IMG/VR virus record: IMGVR_UViG_3300031962_000006
Span: 1-45,048 of that record
DNA: 45,048 nt
Source of the DNA: a virus
Reading direction: 5' to 3' (one strand)
Shown here: piece by piece, positions 33,482 to 40,873 of the stretch
Layout: each line of letters starts with the position of its first letter
Position numbering within the stretch: position 1 is the stretch's first letter
The notes under the pieces: generated by a model
What the model was told of the DNA's origin: nothing
Seen by the model: only the letters and a program-made list of their open reading frames with translations
Database searches by the model: none
Made by a program: the position numbers and the translations under genes

Positions 33482-34314
33482 TGCGCTACAAATATAATCT
33501 GAAACCTTCTCGGTATGATTCGCGCGATTATAAGCTACGGGTACTTTCTCAAGGCAGCACTATTGTCCTGATGGCAGCCGGTGAGAATAGAATACTTAAT
33601 CCTTTCCAGGGGCAAACATTGCCCGATGTAGTGGACAACAGACCGCATAGAGGTAAGCCGCGTGACCAGGGGAATGTTGGGCGATGTACAGGCTTTGGGA
33701 CTACTAATGCGGTGCGTACGCTCTGTAATTTGCATGGTTATAAATTCCCATATACTGGGTCCGCAGACTTTCAGTATTATAATGAGCAGGTGAAGCTCGG
33801 CACGGTAGGCACGGATAGCGGTAGTGATATCGGTACTGCTTTAAATGTTATGACGACGATAGGTATTTGCCCAGAAGATAGCAGTCCTGCTTGGTCATGT
33901 CCAACGGGGTCAACAATGCGCGTAGACAGACCTTCTGATGGCTGCTATCTAGATGCTTCTAAGCACAAGCTCATCAAATATTATCAACTGGAATTGACCA
34001 GAGAATCAATCATGGCGGCGCTAGCTGCCGGATTTACCATTGTCGGCGGCATCATGGTTTACAGATCCATGGAATCCAGTCAGTGCATCAAGACGGGTGA
34101 TATCCCCATGCCAGGGATCCTTGACCGCCTGATGGGTCCGGTGGGGGGACATTGCATGAGTTTTGACGGCTATCATAAAGCGGACGATCTAGTTTATGTT
34201 GAAAACAGCTGGGGAGCTAGCGTAGGAGAAAACGGTGGTTTTACTATCCCGTTTGATTATTTGACTAATTCGAATTACACAATAGACTTAAGGGCAATTG
34301 GACTCGTAACATAG
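33481..34314 (+). CDS. papain-like (C1A) cysteine protease
   Basis: A 277-residue protein. RDQGNVGRCTGFGT gives the oxyanion Gln63 and catalytic Cys69. GGHCMSFDGY gives His224, and VENSWGASVGENGGF gives Asn242: the papain triad in order and spacing. There is no signal peptide or long inhibitory propeptide. It lies between a holin-like gene and small basic proteins upstream of the lysin. Possible roles are cutting virion or host proteins, or cleaving peptide bonds in lysis; none is shown. Confidence 0.85.
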   Translation: MRYKYNLKPSRYDSRDYKLRVLSQGSTIVLMAAGENRILNPFQGQTLPDVVDNRPHRGKPRDQGNVGRCTGFGTTNAVRTLCNLHGYKFPYTGSADFQYYNEQVKLGTVGTDSGSDIGTALNVMTTIGICPEDSSPAWSCPTGSTMRVDRPSDGCYLDASKHKLIKYYQLELTRESIMAALAAGFTIVGGIMVYRSMESSQCIKTGDIPMPGILDRLMGPVGGHCMSFDGYHKADDLVYVENSWGASVGENGGFTIPFDYLTNSNYTIDLRAIGLVT

Positions 34315-34324
34315 GAGATAAAAT

Positions 34325-34483
34325 ATGCCAGCCGTCAGTAAGAAGCAAAGACAATATTTAGCGATTCAAGAGCATTTATCAGCCTCTGAACGCAAGGTGC
34401 ATATGTCTAAAGCAAAATTTCAGGAATTTACCAAGACCAAAGAAAAAGGACTACCAAACCGCATAAAGGGGAAGAAGAAATGA
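34325..34483 (+). CDS. small basic protein, DUF3008-like
   Basis: A 52-residue protein starting MPAVSKKQRQYLA and ending GLPNRIKGKKK, with the pattern of DUF3008-type small basic proteins (short helix, SASERKVHMSKAKFQEF). GGAGA precedes the ATG. The stop overlaps the next start. Function unknown; perhaps nucleic-acid-binding. Confidence 0.55.
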   Translation: MPAVSKKQRQYLAIQEHLSASERKVHMSKAKFQEFTKTKEKGLPNRIKGKKK

Positions 34484-34677
34484 GTAAAAGACCGCAATCA
34501 TTTGTAAGTGGCAAAAATGCTACCGGAGCACAGAAGCCCAAGGATTTAATGAGCAAACCAAAAGAAGCCGTCTTGCCGGCTGAAACTAAGTGCTCAAGCA
34601 ATATGGGCAAGCCGGGTAGAGCTAGTAATGTGAATAGCATTAATAGCAACAATCGTGGCAAACAGAGCAGTTATTAG
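34480..34677 (+). CDS. small Ser/Asn/Lys-rich protein
   Basis: A 65-residue, probably disordered protein (MSKRPQSFVSGKNATGAQ; later NSINSNNRGKQ). It is ATGA-coupled to the preceding gene. It shares a Gly/Ser/Lys-rich style with the 98-residue protein at 19372. No family recognised. Confidence 0.48.
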   Translation: MSKRPQSFVSGKNATGAQKPKDLMSKPKEAVLPAETKCSSNMGKPGRASNVNSINSNNRGKQSSY

Positions 34678-34685
34678 GAGGACGC

Positions 34686-34862
34686 ATGGCTAAGAATTTC
34701 ATCCAGAAAGCTATTAAGAAACCTGGGGCATTAAGAGCAGAATTAGGGACAAAAAAAGGCGAAAATATTCCGAAAGCTAAATTAGCTAAAGCTGCCAAAG
34801 CTGGTGGCAAATTAGGACAACGTGCCCGGTTAGCTGAAACTTTGGGCAAGATGAAGAAATGA
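34686..34862 (+). CDS. small Lys/Ala-rich conserved phage protein
   Basis: A 58-residue protein: MAKNFIQKAIKKPGALRAEL, then a KGENIPKAKLAKAAKAG segment and RARLAETLGKM. I recall this motif set (KPGALR, IPKAKL, RARLAxTL) as widespread in small phage proteins of unknown role. AGGAG precedes the ATG, and the stop overlaps the start of the lysin as ATGA. Confidence 0.6.
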   Translation: MAKNFIQKAIKKPGALRAELGTKKGENIPKAKLAKAAKAGGKLGQRARLAETLGKMKK

Positions 34863-35464
34863 ATCTGCCATCTTTTACTCCGAAAGTAGTAAAGATGCTT
34901 TCTACGGCTAAATATAAGTACATTACGCCAGCTATCGTGATCGCTGTCTGCTTGCAAGAGTCAGGCGGCGATCCTTGCTTTGAGCCCCAGGACGCATTAC
35001 TAGGCGAGAACTTGCGGGCAGCCAGCGTTACCACTACATTGCCCATAGCGATGATAGTAGATGCAATGAAGATCCAAGCTGGCATATATAAAGGTAAGAT
35101 AGCGAAATTCCGGCTTGAGCCGTCTTATTGGATATGGACTGGCAAGCAGAAGTTATCGAGTCCGACAGAGCGCCTGCTCTGCGCCTGCAGCTTTGGGGTA
35201 GGGCAGAAGATGATGCGCTGGATAGTAATCGGCAACCCGGATGACTGGATTGGGCAGATAGAACAATTTAAAAGCAGCCTTGATACACAGCTAGCATATC
35301 TCATTCATGACATGGATAGATTGTTAAGCAGCACCCAAGGGGATTTACTTCAAGCCTATAAAGGTTACAATTCAGGTTATGTTAACAGCGTGGATCCGGC
35401 GGTCGTTGCCCGCGCTCAAAATGTAGTTGCACTGGCCAAAGAAGTTGAAACACAGTTGAGGTAG
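34859..35464 (+). CDS. lysozyme-like transglycosylase, probable endolysin
   Basis: A 201-residue protein. CLQESGGDPCF holds the candidate catalytic Glu34. CSFGVGQKMMRW matches the central SLT motif, and LLQAYKGYNSGY matches the late A-x-x-YN-x-G motif. These define lytic transglycosylase/lysozyme-fold enzymes that cut the glycan between MurNAc and GlcNAc. No signal peptide or membrane helix is seen, so release would need the holin-like proteins next to it. A virion muralytic role is less likely given position. Confidence 0.78.
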   Translation: MNLPSFTPKVVKMLSTAKYKYITPAIVIAVCLQESGGDPCFEPQDALLGENLRAASVTTTLPIAMIVDAMKIQAGIYKGKIAKFRLEPSYWIWTGKQKLSSPTERLLCACSFGVGQKMMRWIVIGNPDDWIGQIEQFKSSLDTQLAYLIHDMDRLLSSTQGDLLQAYKGYNSGYVNSVDPAVVARAQNVVALAKEVETQLR

Positions 35465-35469
35465 GAGAC

Positions 35470-35556
35470 ATGGAATTATGGACGGTGGGGATAATCGGAC
35501 TGACGATCAATGCGATCCTCGCTATAATATGCGCGAAGATTTCGTCCTCTCTGTAA
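35470..35556 (+). CDS. 28-residue transmembrane peptide
   Basis: MELWTVGIIGLTINAIL begins a 28-residue peptide that is hydrophobic over almost its whole length (about residues 4-22). GTAGGAGAC stands directly before its ATG, the best ribosome site in this gap. It overlaps the start of the next gene by 28 bases in another frame. A longer in-frame start of the next gene (35478) would give an odd Asp/Asn-rich leader and lacks this site. It may be an antiholin or lysis regulator; this is inference from place. Confidence 0.5.
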   Translation: MELWTVGIIGLTINAILAIICAKISSSL

Positions 35557-35780
35557 AACTGATTGCCCTCTTGGTAATTGTCATCATCTTGTCATTCGGT
35601 CTGGTATTGTGTGCCGCACTTTTCATCTATCTTACATTTAAGTATCCAGAATCAGCTAATACGTTGCTACAATTTGCCATACCAGCCGGTATAAGCTCCT
35701 TGGCTTTAGTCTATGGAAAAAAAGTAGCAAGGATATTAAACCCGAAAGCTGAAAGCAAGTTAATCGAAAAAGATAAATAG
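35529..35780 (+). CDS. two-helix membrane protein, probable holin
   Basis: An 83-residue protein starting MREDFVLSVKL. Two membrane segments (about 9-33, LIALLVIVIILSFGLVLCAALF; and 44-60, LLQFAIPAGISSLALVYG) are separated by a short polar loop. A basic tail with KKVARILNPKAESK follows. The form and the lysin directly upstream fit a class II holin. The ATG lies within the 28-residue gene, implying coupling. Confidence 0.6.
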   Translation: MREDFVLSVKLIALLVIVIILSFGLVLCAALFIYLTFKYPESANTLLQFAIPAGISSLALVYGKKVARILNPKAESKLIEKDK

Positions 35781-35782
35781 GG

Positions 35783-35834
35783 ACTTTACGGATTAGTAAA
35801 GTATGTGATATGGTATTTGAGTAAAGCAACTCAA
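35783..35834 (+). promoter_or_regulatory. two small hairpins upstream of DUF6948-like gene
   Basis: ACTTTAC (35783-35789) pairs with GTAAAGT (35796-35802), and TTGAGT (35817-35822) pairs with ACTCAA (35829-35834). The second hairpin ends directly at the AGGAG site of the next gene, so it may affect translation. No T run follows either. Confidence 0.4.
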
Positions 35835-35843
35835 GGAGAAATC

Positions 35844-36137
35844 ATGGCAACTAAAGTTAAACTCGCTCCATTACTGGTAACTACCGCACATCGCGGTGTC
35901 TTTTTTGGTTACGGAAGTATAGACCCGGAAAAGAAAACAATTGTATTAAAGGATGCGCAGCTCGTAGTGTATTGGTCGGCTGACTGTAAAGGTTTTATGG
36001 GATTAACGACAAGCGGCCCTACTGCCAATTGCAAGATTGGAGTACCAGCGCCCGAGATATTACTTTTTGATGTAACTTCAATTTCTAGCGTAAGCAAAGA
36101 AGCTGCTGAGAAGTTCAAGAAAGCGCCATGGAGATAA
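35844..36137 (+). CDS. DUF6948-like small phage protein
   Basis: A 97-residue protein. The order VTTAHRGVFFGYGS, KDAQLVVYWSADCKGFMGL, TSGPTANCKIG and SKEAAEKFKKAPW matches my memory of the DUF6948 family of small beta-rich phage proteins of unknown role. AAGGAG precedes the ATG at 35844. It opens the rightward recombination/replication part. Confidence 0.66.
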   Translation: MATKVKLAPLLVTTAHRGVFFGYGSIDPEKKTIVLKDAQLVVYWSADCKGFMGLTTSGPTANCKIGVPAPEILLFDVTSISSVSKEAAEKFKKAPWR

Positions 36138-36139
36138 TC

Positions 36140-36748
36140 ATGGAAGATAGAATACAGCAATTAGCACACGGCTACGGCGACGGCGACGGCTACGGCTACG
36201 GCTACGGCTACGGCTACGGCTCCGGCTCCGGCTACGGCTCCGGCTACGGCGACGGCTCCGGCTACGGCGACGGCTTCGGCTACGGCTTCGGCGACGGCTA
36301 CGGCTTCGGCGACGGCTACGGCTCCGGCTACGGCGACGGCTTCGGCGACGGCTACGGCTCCGGCTACGGCTCCGGCTCCGGCTACGGCGACGGCTTCGGC
36401 TCTGGCTCCGGCGACGAGGCTGCTAACGCTGCTTATTTCGCAGCGTTAGCCAAATCAAATAGTCTTGCCAGTAGTGGCATATTGGCTTTTTGGAGGTCTA
36501 ATAAAAAAGGATTGCCAAGTAACGGCGGGATTGACACAAATCCGGTGTATGAGGGTTTGGTTCAAGAATTAAAGCATAAAGCAGTAGTATGTCAAACCGG
36601 TTACCATGCCACTGTACATGCACCACAAAGTTACTCCGGTGATAGATTATGGCTCGTTGAATTGTACCCACCTTTTGAATGTGCCGATGATAAAATTGCC
36701 TCTTCGAAACGCAAAATTATCAAAGAATTACCCTGTTTTTTCAAGTGA
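36140..36748 (+). CDS. Gly-Tyr repeat protein with DUF7666-like end
   Basis: A 202-residue protein. After ten residues comes an 82-residue tract in which every second residue is Gly and the others are only Tyr, Asp, Ser or Phe. Then follow an Ala-rich linker and a 90-residue globular part. The stretch [26 protein letters not shown] and [15 protein letters not shown] resembles the DUF7666 type. GGAG lies six bases before the ATG. The repeat may make a flexible, sticky arm or phase-separating segment; the function is unknown. Confidence 0.66.
   Translation: MEDRIQQLAHGYGDGDGYGYGYGYGYGSGSGYGSGYGDGSGYGDGFGYGFGDGYGFGDGYGSGYGDGFGDGYGSGYGSGSGYGDGFGSGSGDEAANAAYFAALAKSNSLASSGILAFWRSNKKGLPSNGGIDTNPVYEGLVQELKHKAVVCQTGYHATVHAPQSYSGDRLWLVELYPPFECADDKIASSKRKIIKELPCFFK
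36170..36415 (+). repeat. 41-unit GGC-NNC hexamer tract
   Basis: 246 bases made of 41 in-frame hexamers GGC plus TAC, GAC, TCC or TTC. The third base is C in every codon except one TCT near the end. The rest of this genome uses GGT and GGA freely, so this GC-rich tract is compositionally foreign and probably grew by tandem slippage. Confidence 0.9.
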
Positions 36749-36758
36749 GGAAATAACA

Positions 36759-37775
36759 ATGAATAATCAAGTAGCAACAATAGAAAGGCAACAACTTGTT
36801 TTTGCCGAGGACGATATTAAAGTCATCAAAGATTCACTATTGCCGCGCGGCTCTAGTGATGCTGACCTTAAATTGTTTACAGCCCAGTGTAGGCGCACAG
36901 GCTTGGATCCGCTGAGTCGGCAAATCTATGCTTTCAAGCAAGGCGATAGATTAACAATCGGCACCTCAATCGATGGTGCCAGAGTAATAGCCGAAAGATC
37001 CGGCAAATATGCCGGACAAGTTGGACCATTCTGGTGTGGACCAGATGGCATCTGGAAAGATGTTTGGTTGGATAATCAACCCCCGGCAGCCGCAAAAGTC
37101 GGCGTGCTGAGATCGGACTTCAAAGAGATACTTTGGGCCGTTGCTCGATTCTCTTCTTATAGAGGATCAACGCCGATATGGTCGCGGCAGCCGGAGCACA
37201 TGCTAGCGAAATGTGCCGAGATGCTAGCTCTGAGGAAAGCTTTCCCTAACGATTTGAGTGGATTATATGGCAAAGAAGAATTGGGGCTTGACGCAGAGCA
37301 AGTGGAAGAGGGCGAGAGCCGAGTACTATCGGACACCAGCGAAGGAGTTCAAGCGCAAGCGATTGGAGCCAGCGCTAAAGAAAGCAAAGCAAAAGGCTCT
37401 GGGAACGGCAGACCGGCGACTAGCCGTCACAACAAAGATGCAGAAGCAGGAGGTGTTGTTATACCTGGCGCGACAATTACCATCAACCAGCCGGCTGGGA
37501 TTGAAACTCAAGCGTTATCTCAAAGTGGAAACGCGCCCAGTGCAGTCCAGGATAAGCCTGCCGACGTTACAGACGCTGTGCTTGTCGTCCAACCAGAAAC
37601 CATCACTCCCGACGAGCTTATTGGGCTCCTCAATTTCGGTATCGGTAAAGGATCTACTGAAGAAGAAATCAGTGATTATCTCACAGAAACGTACAATGTC
37701 ACTCCCGAAACTGTTCTACAGTTAACAAAGGCGCAATTGGCATCAGCACGTAAGCACTTTGAGGTGAAGAAATGA
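36759..37775 (+). CDS. bet: Bet/RecT-family single-strand annealing protein
   Basis: A 338-residue protein. The core at about 20-165 has [39 protein letters not shown], a Trp/Cys loop ([13 protein letters not shown]) and [18 protein letters not shown], the set of motifs of lambda Bet/RecT proteins. They anneal complementary single strands in phage recombination and replication. The C-terminal 130 residues are disordered and then helical. GAGG precedes the ATG. It is ATGA-coupled to the Gam/Gp157-like gene and near RusA. No cognate exonuclease was recognised. Confidence 0.88.
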   Translation: MNNQVATIERQQLVFAEDDIKVIKDSLLPRGSSDADLKLFTAQCRRTGLDPLSRQIYAFKQGDRLTIGTSIDGARVIAERSGKYAGQVGPFWCGPDGIWKDVWLDNQPPAAAKVGVLRSDFKEILWAVARFSSYRGSTPIWSRQPEHMLAKCAEMLALRKAFPNDLSGLYGKEELGLDAEQVEEGESRVLSDTSEGVQAQAIGASAKESKAKGSGNGRPATSRHNKDAEAGGVVIPGATITINQPAGIETQALSQSGNAPSAVQDKPADVTDAVLVVQPETITPDELIGLLNFGIGKGSTEEEISDYLTETYNVTPETVLQLTKAQLASARKHFEVKK

Positions 37776-38473
37776 GTATATTTAGCAGTGTAAAAGAGAA
37801 GGCAACGCCGGCTATCCTAGATGCCGGATTACAGCAAAGATACGATCATTTATGTTTGCATGCAAAGAATCTTTCGATTGAGATTGATGACTTCCTTACC
37901 GAATCAGGCTTAGCAGATGGTATCACTCCTGAGGCGCTTGATCGATTCCAGCGATTGATTACTGTTGAGAGCCTACGGCAAGATATACTTGGTGGTGTGT
38001 ATCAGAAGCAAGGCTTTCAGATTGATTGCACCGAGCATCTTGATTGGTACTTAAGCAAGCGCATGAATCTGATTAATGAACTGGAAGGCGTAAAAGCTCA
38101 ATACGAAAAGCTATTGAGCCAAATTAAGGCAAGGCAAGAAGGATTAGACTTTCTCTTCAAAGCCCAAGCGGAAACATTCATTCAGCATGAATATCAACGC
38201 ACAGGTAAGAAGACAATGATACTACCTCACGGCACTTGTGCTGTTCGCAGCACGCAGCCTAGCTGGAAAGTTGGCGACGAGGCAATATTACAGGAATGGC
38301 TTGAGAAGTTGTCTACAGAAGACAAAGCAACATTTGAAGTTTATCCAAAGTCGTGGACACGCAACCTTGAGGCGCTTAAGTTTAATGCTTCAAAAGGTGT
38401 CAAGATTCCAGGCTTAGATATGGATCCAGGTGGTGACAAGATTAGCTTGAGGCTGCCAAAGGAAAAGGAATAA
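37772..38473 (+). CDS. Gam/Gp157-like protein
   Basis: A 233-residue protein. A long coiled-coil region (about 85-130, [21 protein letters not shown]) precedes a C-terminal beta part with [20 protein letters not shown] and [11 protein letters not shown]. This arrangement is seen in Mu Gam-like and Gp157-like phage proteins, which bind DNA ends or resist host nucleases. ATGA overlap with bet supports a shared role in recombination. The exact family is uncertain. Confidence 0.62.
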   Translation: MSIFSSVKEKATPAILDAGLQQRYDHLCLHAKNLSIEIDDFLTESGLADGITPEALDRFQRLITVESLRQDILGGVYQKQGFQIDCTEHLDWYLSKRMNLINELEGVKAQYEKLLSQIKARQEGLDFLFKAQAETFIQHEYQRTGKKTMILPHGTCAVRSTQPSWKVGDEAILQEWLEKLSTEDKATFEVYPKSWTRNLEALKFNASKGVKIPGLDMDPGGDKISLRLPKEKE

Positions 38474-38559
38474 GTTTCAGCGATTACCTACCAGTTATCG
38501 CAAAGTAGGACACCGGCTCTCCTATCTGAAAGAAAACCGGTTTTATAAAGGAATATCAC

Positions 38560-38985
38560 ATGCAACAAGCAATATCAACAGCAATAAGTAATGCCATACT
38601 CGATTGGCGTGACGCCGAGACTGTGCAATTGATAGAATTTCCTTTCAAGGCTATCAGCAAGCAAGCTCCTGGGCGTGGGCACCAAAAGCGACCAGAGACT
38701 AAAACATTTGAGCAGATGGTGGCAGAGGTAGCACAAGAACAGATTAATCAGAAAGCAGAGGATGATCATCTGGGTATCCGCATTGCATTCTGGGTAACTA
38801 AACGCAATCAAGACTTGGATAATTTAGAGAAGTCAATCAATGACGGGTTGAAACAAATCGCGTTTAAGGATGATCATGTATTTGATTATGTGGAAAAGGT
38901 GCGCGTGAAAGCGCCGGCACCAGACAAAGAGGGATTCACTGTAGAGATATTACGACTGGTAGAGAAACGTAACCCCTGGGTGTAA
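38560..38985 (+). CDS. rusA: RusA-like Holliday junction resolvase
   Basis: A 141-residue protein. RNQDLDNLEKSINDGLKQIAF followed by KDDHVFDYVEKVRV holds the RusA acidic motif (DLDN, then Asp in NDGL, then DD). These Asp residues bind the metal ions used to cut four-way junctions. The length fits RusA. AAAGGA precedes the ATG. It would resolve branches made by Bet annealing or replication before packaging. Confidence 0.85.
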   Translation: MQQAISTAISNAILDWRDAETVQLIEFPFKAISKQAPGRGHQKRPETKTFEQMVAEVAQEQINQKAEDDHLGIRIAFWVTKRNQDLDNLEKSINDGLKQIAFKDDHVFDYVEKVRVKAPAPDKEGFTVEILRLVEKRNPWV

Positions 38986-38986
38986 A

Positions 38987-40324
38987 ATGTCCGATACAAT
39001 CAAATCAGAGCTATTGCGGGCATTAAAGCATATTCCCGCAAATGACGAAACATACATTGATGTGGGCATGGAGCTCCACGCAAAAGGCTTTGAATTAGAT
39101 ACTTGGCGCAACTGGCTCGGCACTTATGTTAATAGATTCAAAGTCGCAAATGCCGTTGATCACTTCTGGAATAATTTTGACGGAGTAACTACTACAGAAG
39201 ATTACATTTTCAAGATGGCTGCTCTCGGTGGCTTTAAACTTAAAAATATTCCAGCACCGATACAATTTGAAACTGATGAGGTATGGAAACAATATTTAGA
39301 GTCAATCAAGAAATACAGAGGGAAAGAATTAATTGGTTTCCGCACTAATATCAAAGCACTTAATAGCGCCACACTTGGCTTGCGCGGATTGATTATCTTA
39401 GCTTCCGCCGCAGGATTAGGGAAAACAATGATTACATTGCAACTATCAATGGAAATACTAGCGAATCATCCAGATACTTTGTGTTTGTTTTACACTCTGG
39501 AGATGACCAAGGAAAAGCTACGCCATCGCCTAGCTGCATCTGCTGCCGAAGAAGCGTGGACAGACTTCTTACTTCAAGGGACAGACGAGAAGAACGACAA
39601 AGCCTTTGCTGGCACTAATCCGGCACGGCAACGGTTGGCTCTATTAGAGCGTAAGGAGATGCCACGTACAGCAAAAGAAATATTAGAGATGGTAGAGCGG
39701 GCACGGCAAGAGTCCGGTTGCAAGCGTATTCTATTGTGTCTTGATTACATTCAAGTATGGGAAGGCGCACTGGAATTGAATCAATTCCATGACGAACGCG
39801 AAGCCGATATGTGGTGCATTGAACAATTGAAAATGGTGCGTGATGCATTGCAAGAAGATGATGCGATGATTGTAATATCGGAAATCAACAAAGCTGCCAC
39901 AAAAGAAACTAGGTTAACTAATGAATCATTAATGGGAACAATCAGGCTTTCTTACGCCGCAGATATAGTATTATTGTGGCAGAGGCTCACCGATAGGGAG
40001 CTTTACAAATACTTCGAGACTAACGGTACTGGCTTTGTTACACGCAATCCGCCATTACGCGATAGCGTTACTAAAAATAAGAAGATTGTGGGAGAGATTG
40101 AAGAATTTGCCGACGCTATGAAGGATTATTGTAAGTTACAGAACACTTGGCCAGCATTTATTGAAATCACCAAGGGACGAGACGGTACAACAAGAGGGGA
40201 TATTCCGGTAACCGCGTATTACGACAAATTAACAGTAGGAGAAGGGTTCTTTAGGGATCCGGCACAGATCAAAAAAGAGGAGGAAATTAAATATGAGCAA
40301 TCACTCGAATCAATCTTCGGTTAG
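38987..40324 (+). CDS. PriCT-2 plus DnaB-like replicative helicase
   Basis: A 445-residue protein. Residues about 10-60 (LLRALKHIPANDETYIDVGMEL) resemble the PriCT-2 domain that follows phage primases. Then a RecA-type ATPase: SAAGLGKT (140-147) is Walker A, FYTLEMTKEKLRHRLA is the next DnaB motif, and RILLCLDYIQVWEG holds the Walker B Asp. It likely unwinds DNA at phage forks. No primase catalytic domain or polymerase is encoded, so host enzymes are needed. Confidence 0.82.
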   Translation: MSDTIKSELLRALKHIPANDETYIDVGMELHAKGFELDTWRNWLGTYVNRFKVANAVDHFWNNFDGVTTTEDYIFKMAALGGFKLKNIPAPIQFETDEVWKQYLESIKKYRGKELIGFRTNIKALNSATLGLRGLIILASAAGLGKTMITLQLSMEILANHPDTLCLFYTLEMTKEKLRHRLAASAAEEAWTDFLLQGTDEKNDKAFAGTNPARQRLALLERKEMPRTAKEILEMVERARQESGCKRILLCLDYIQVWEGALELNQFHDEREADMWCIEQLKMVRDALQEDDAMIVISEINKAATKETRLTNESLMGTIRLSYAADIVLLWQRLTDRELYKYFETNGTGFVTRNPPLRDSVTKNKKIVGEIEEFADAMKDYCKLQNTWPAFIEITKGRDGTTRGDIPVTAYYDKLTVGEGFFRDPAQIKKEEEIKYEQSLESIFG

Positions 40325-40622
40325 CGTATGGACCGAAGAACAGTGTGAATCAATACTAAAGAAGGAGAGAATAGAACTTAAGAAATCACGCGCTGAGTTC
40401 TGGCAAAAGATTACAGCGTGGCATAATAGACAATACGAAACAAACAATGTCACAGATACTCTGCCGTGGGCAGATGAATGCTTGGAAGTACTCACAAGAG
40501 TGGAGGTACGATTAGGATTAGACAATGAGCCAACAAATTCAGATGTAAGTTTAGCAAAGACGCTCTTTTCAGGAATAAAAGAAGCGGTAGCAAAAAGATC
40601 AGTCTTTGAAGGACTGAGATAG
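40293..40622 (+). CDS. hypothetical protein
   Basis: A 109-residue, helical, charged protein with WTEEQCESILKKERIELKK at the start and SLAKTLFSGIKEAVAKRSV near the end. GAGGAAA precedes the ATG, which lies inside the end of the helicase gene. It may assist the helicase, but no family is recognised. Confidence 0.55.
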   Translation: MSNHSNQSSVSVWTEEQCESILKKERIELKKSRAEFWQKITAWHNRQYETNNVTDTLPWADECLEVLTRVEVRLGLDNEPTNSDVSLAKTLFSGIKEAVAKRSVFEGLR

Positions 40623-40642
40623 CAACAACAAAGGAGAAAGCA

Positions 40643-40873
40643 ATGAAACAAAAGCAAATCGGTGTGAGTCTCTCACCGTTAATACAAGAGACAATAGAAG
40701 AAGTAGCGAAGCGCGAAGGGCGCTCGGTGTCTAGCATTGCAGCAGATGCTATTACACAATACTTGTCGCCCTACTTAGCGCAGAAGCGCGCAATGACGGC
40801 AAAGGCTAAGACTTCTATTTTCACAGGACTAAAGAAAGATGAGCTTATTCACTCAATTCAAAAATCAGCTTGA
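40643..40873 (+). CDS. ribbon-helix-helix regulator
   Basis: A 76-residue protein. KQIGVSLSPLIQETIEEVAK followed by EGRSVSSIAADAITQYL has the strand-helix-helix shape of CopG/Arc repressors. The tail is basic (KRAMTAKAKT). AAGGAG precedes the ATG. It overlaps the SNF2 helicase gene by 35 bases and may regulate the early operon. Confidence 0.7.
   Translation: MKQKQIGVSLSPLIQETIEEVAKREGRSVSSIAADAITQYLSPYLAQKRAMTAKAKTSIFTGLKKDELIHSIQKSA

Noticed and set aside
36170-36415. CRISPR or noncoding repeat array at the hexamer tract
   Set aside because: Units are six bases with no spacers and remain in one coding frame.
37258-37725. 155-codon Lys/Arg-rich frame within bet
   Set aside because: Out of frame within a clearly recognised gene, with no ribosome site; basic content follows from the sense codons.
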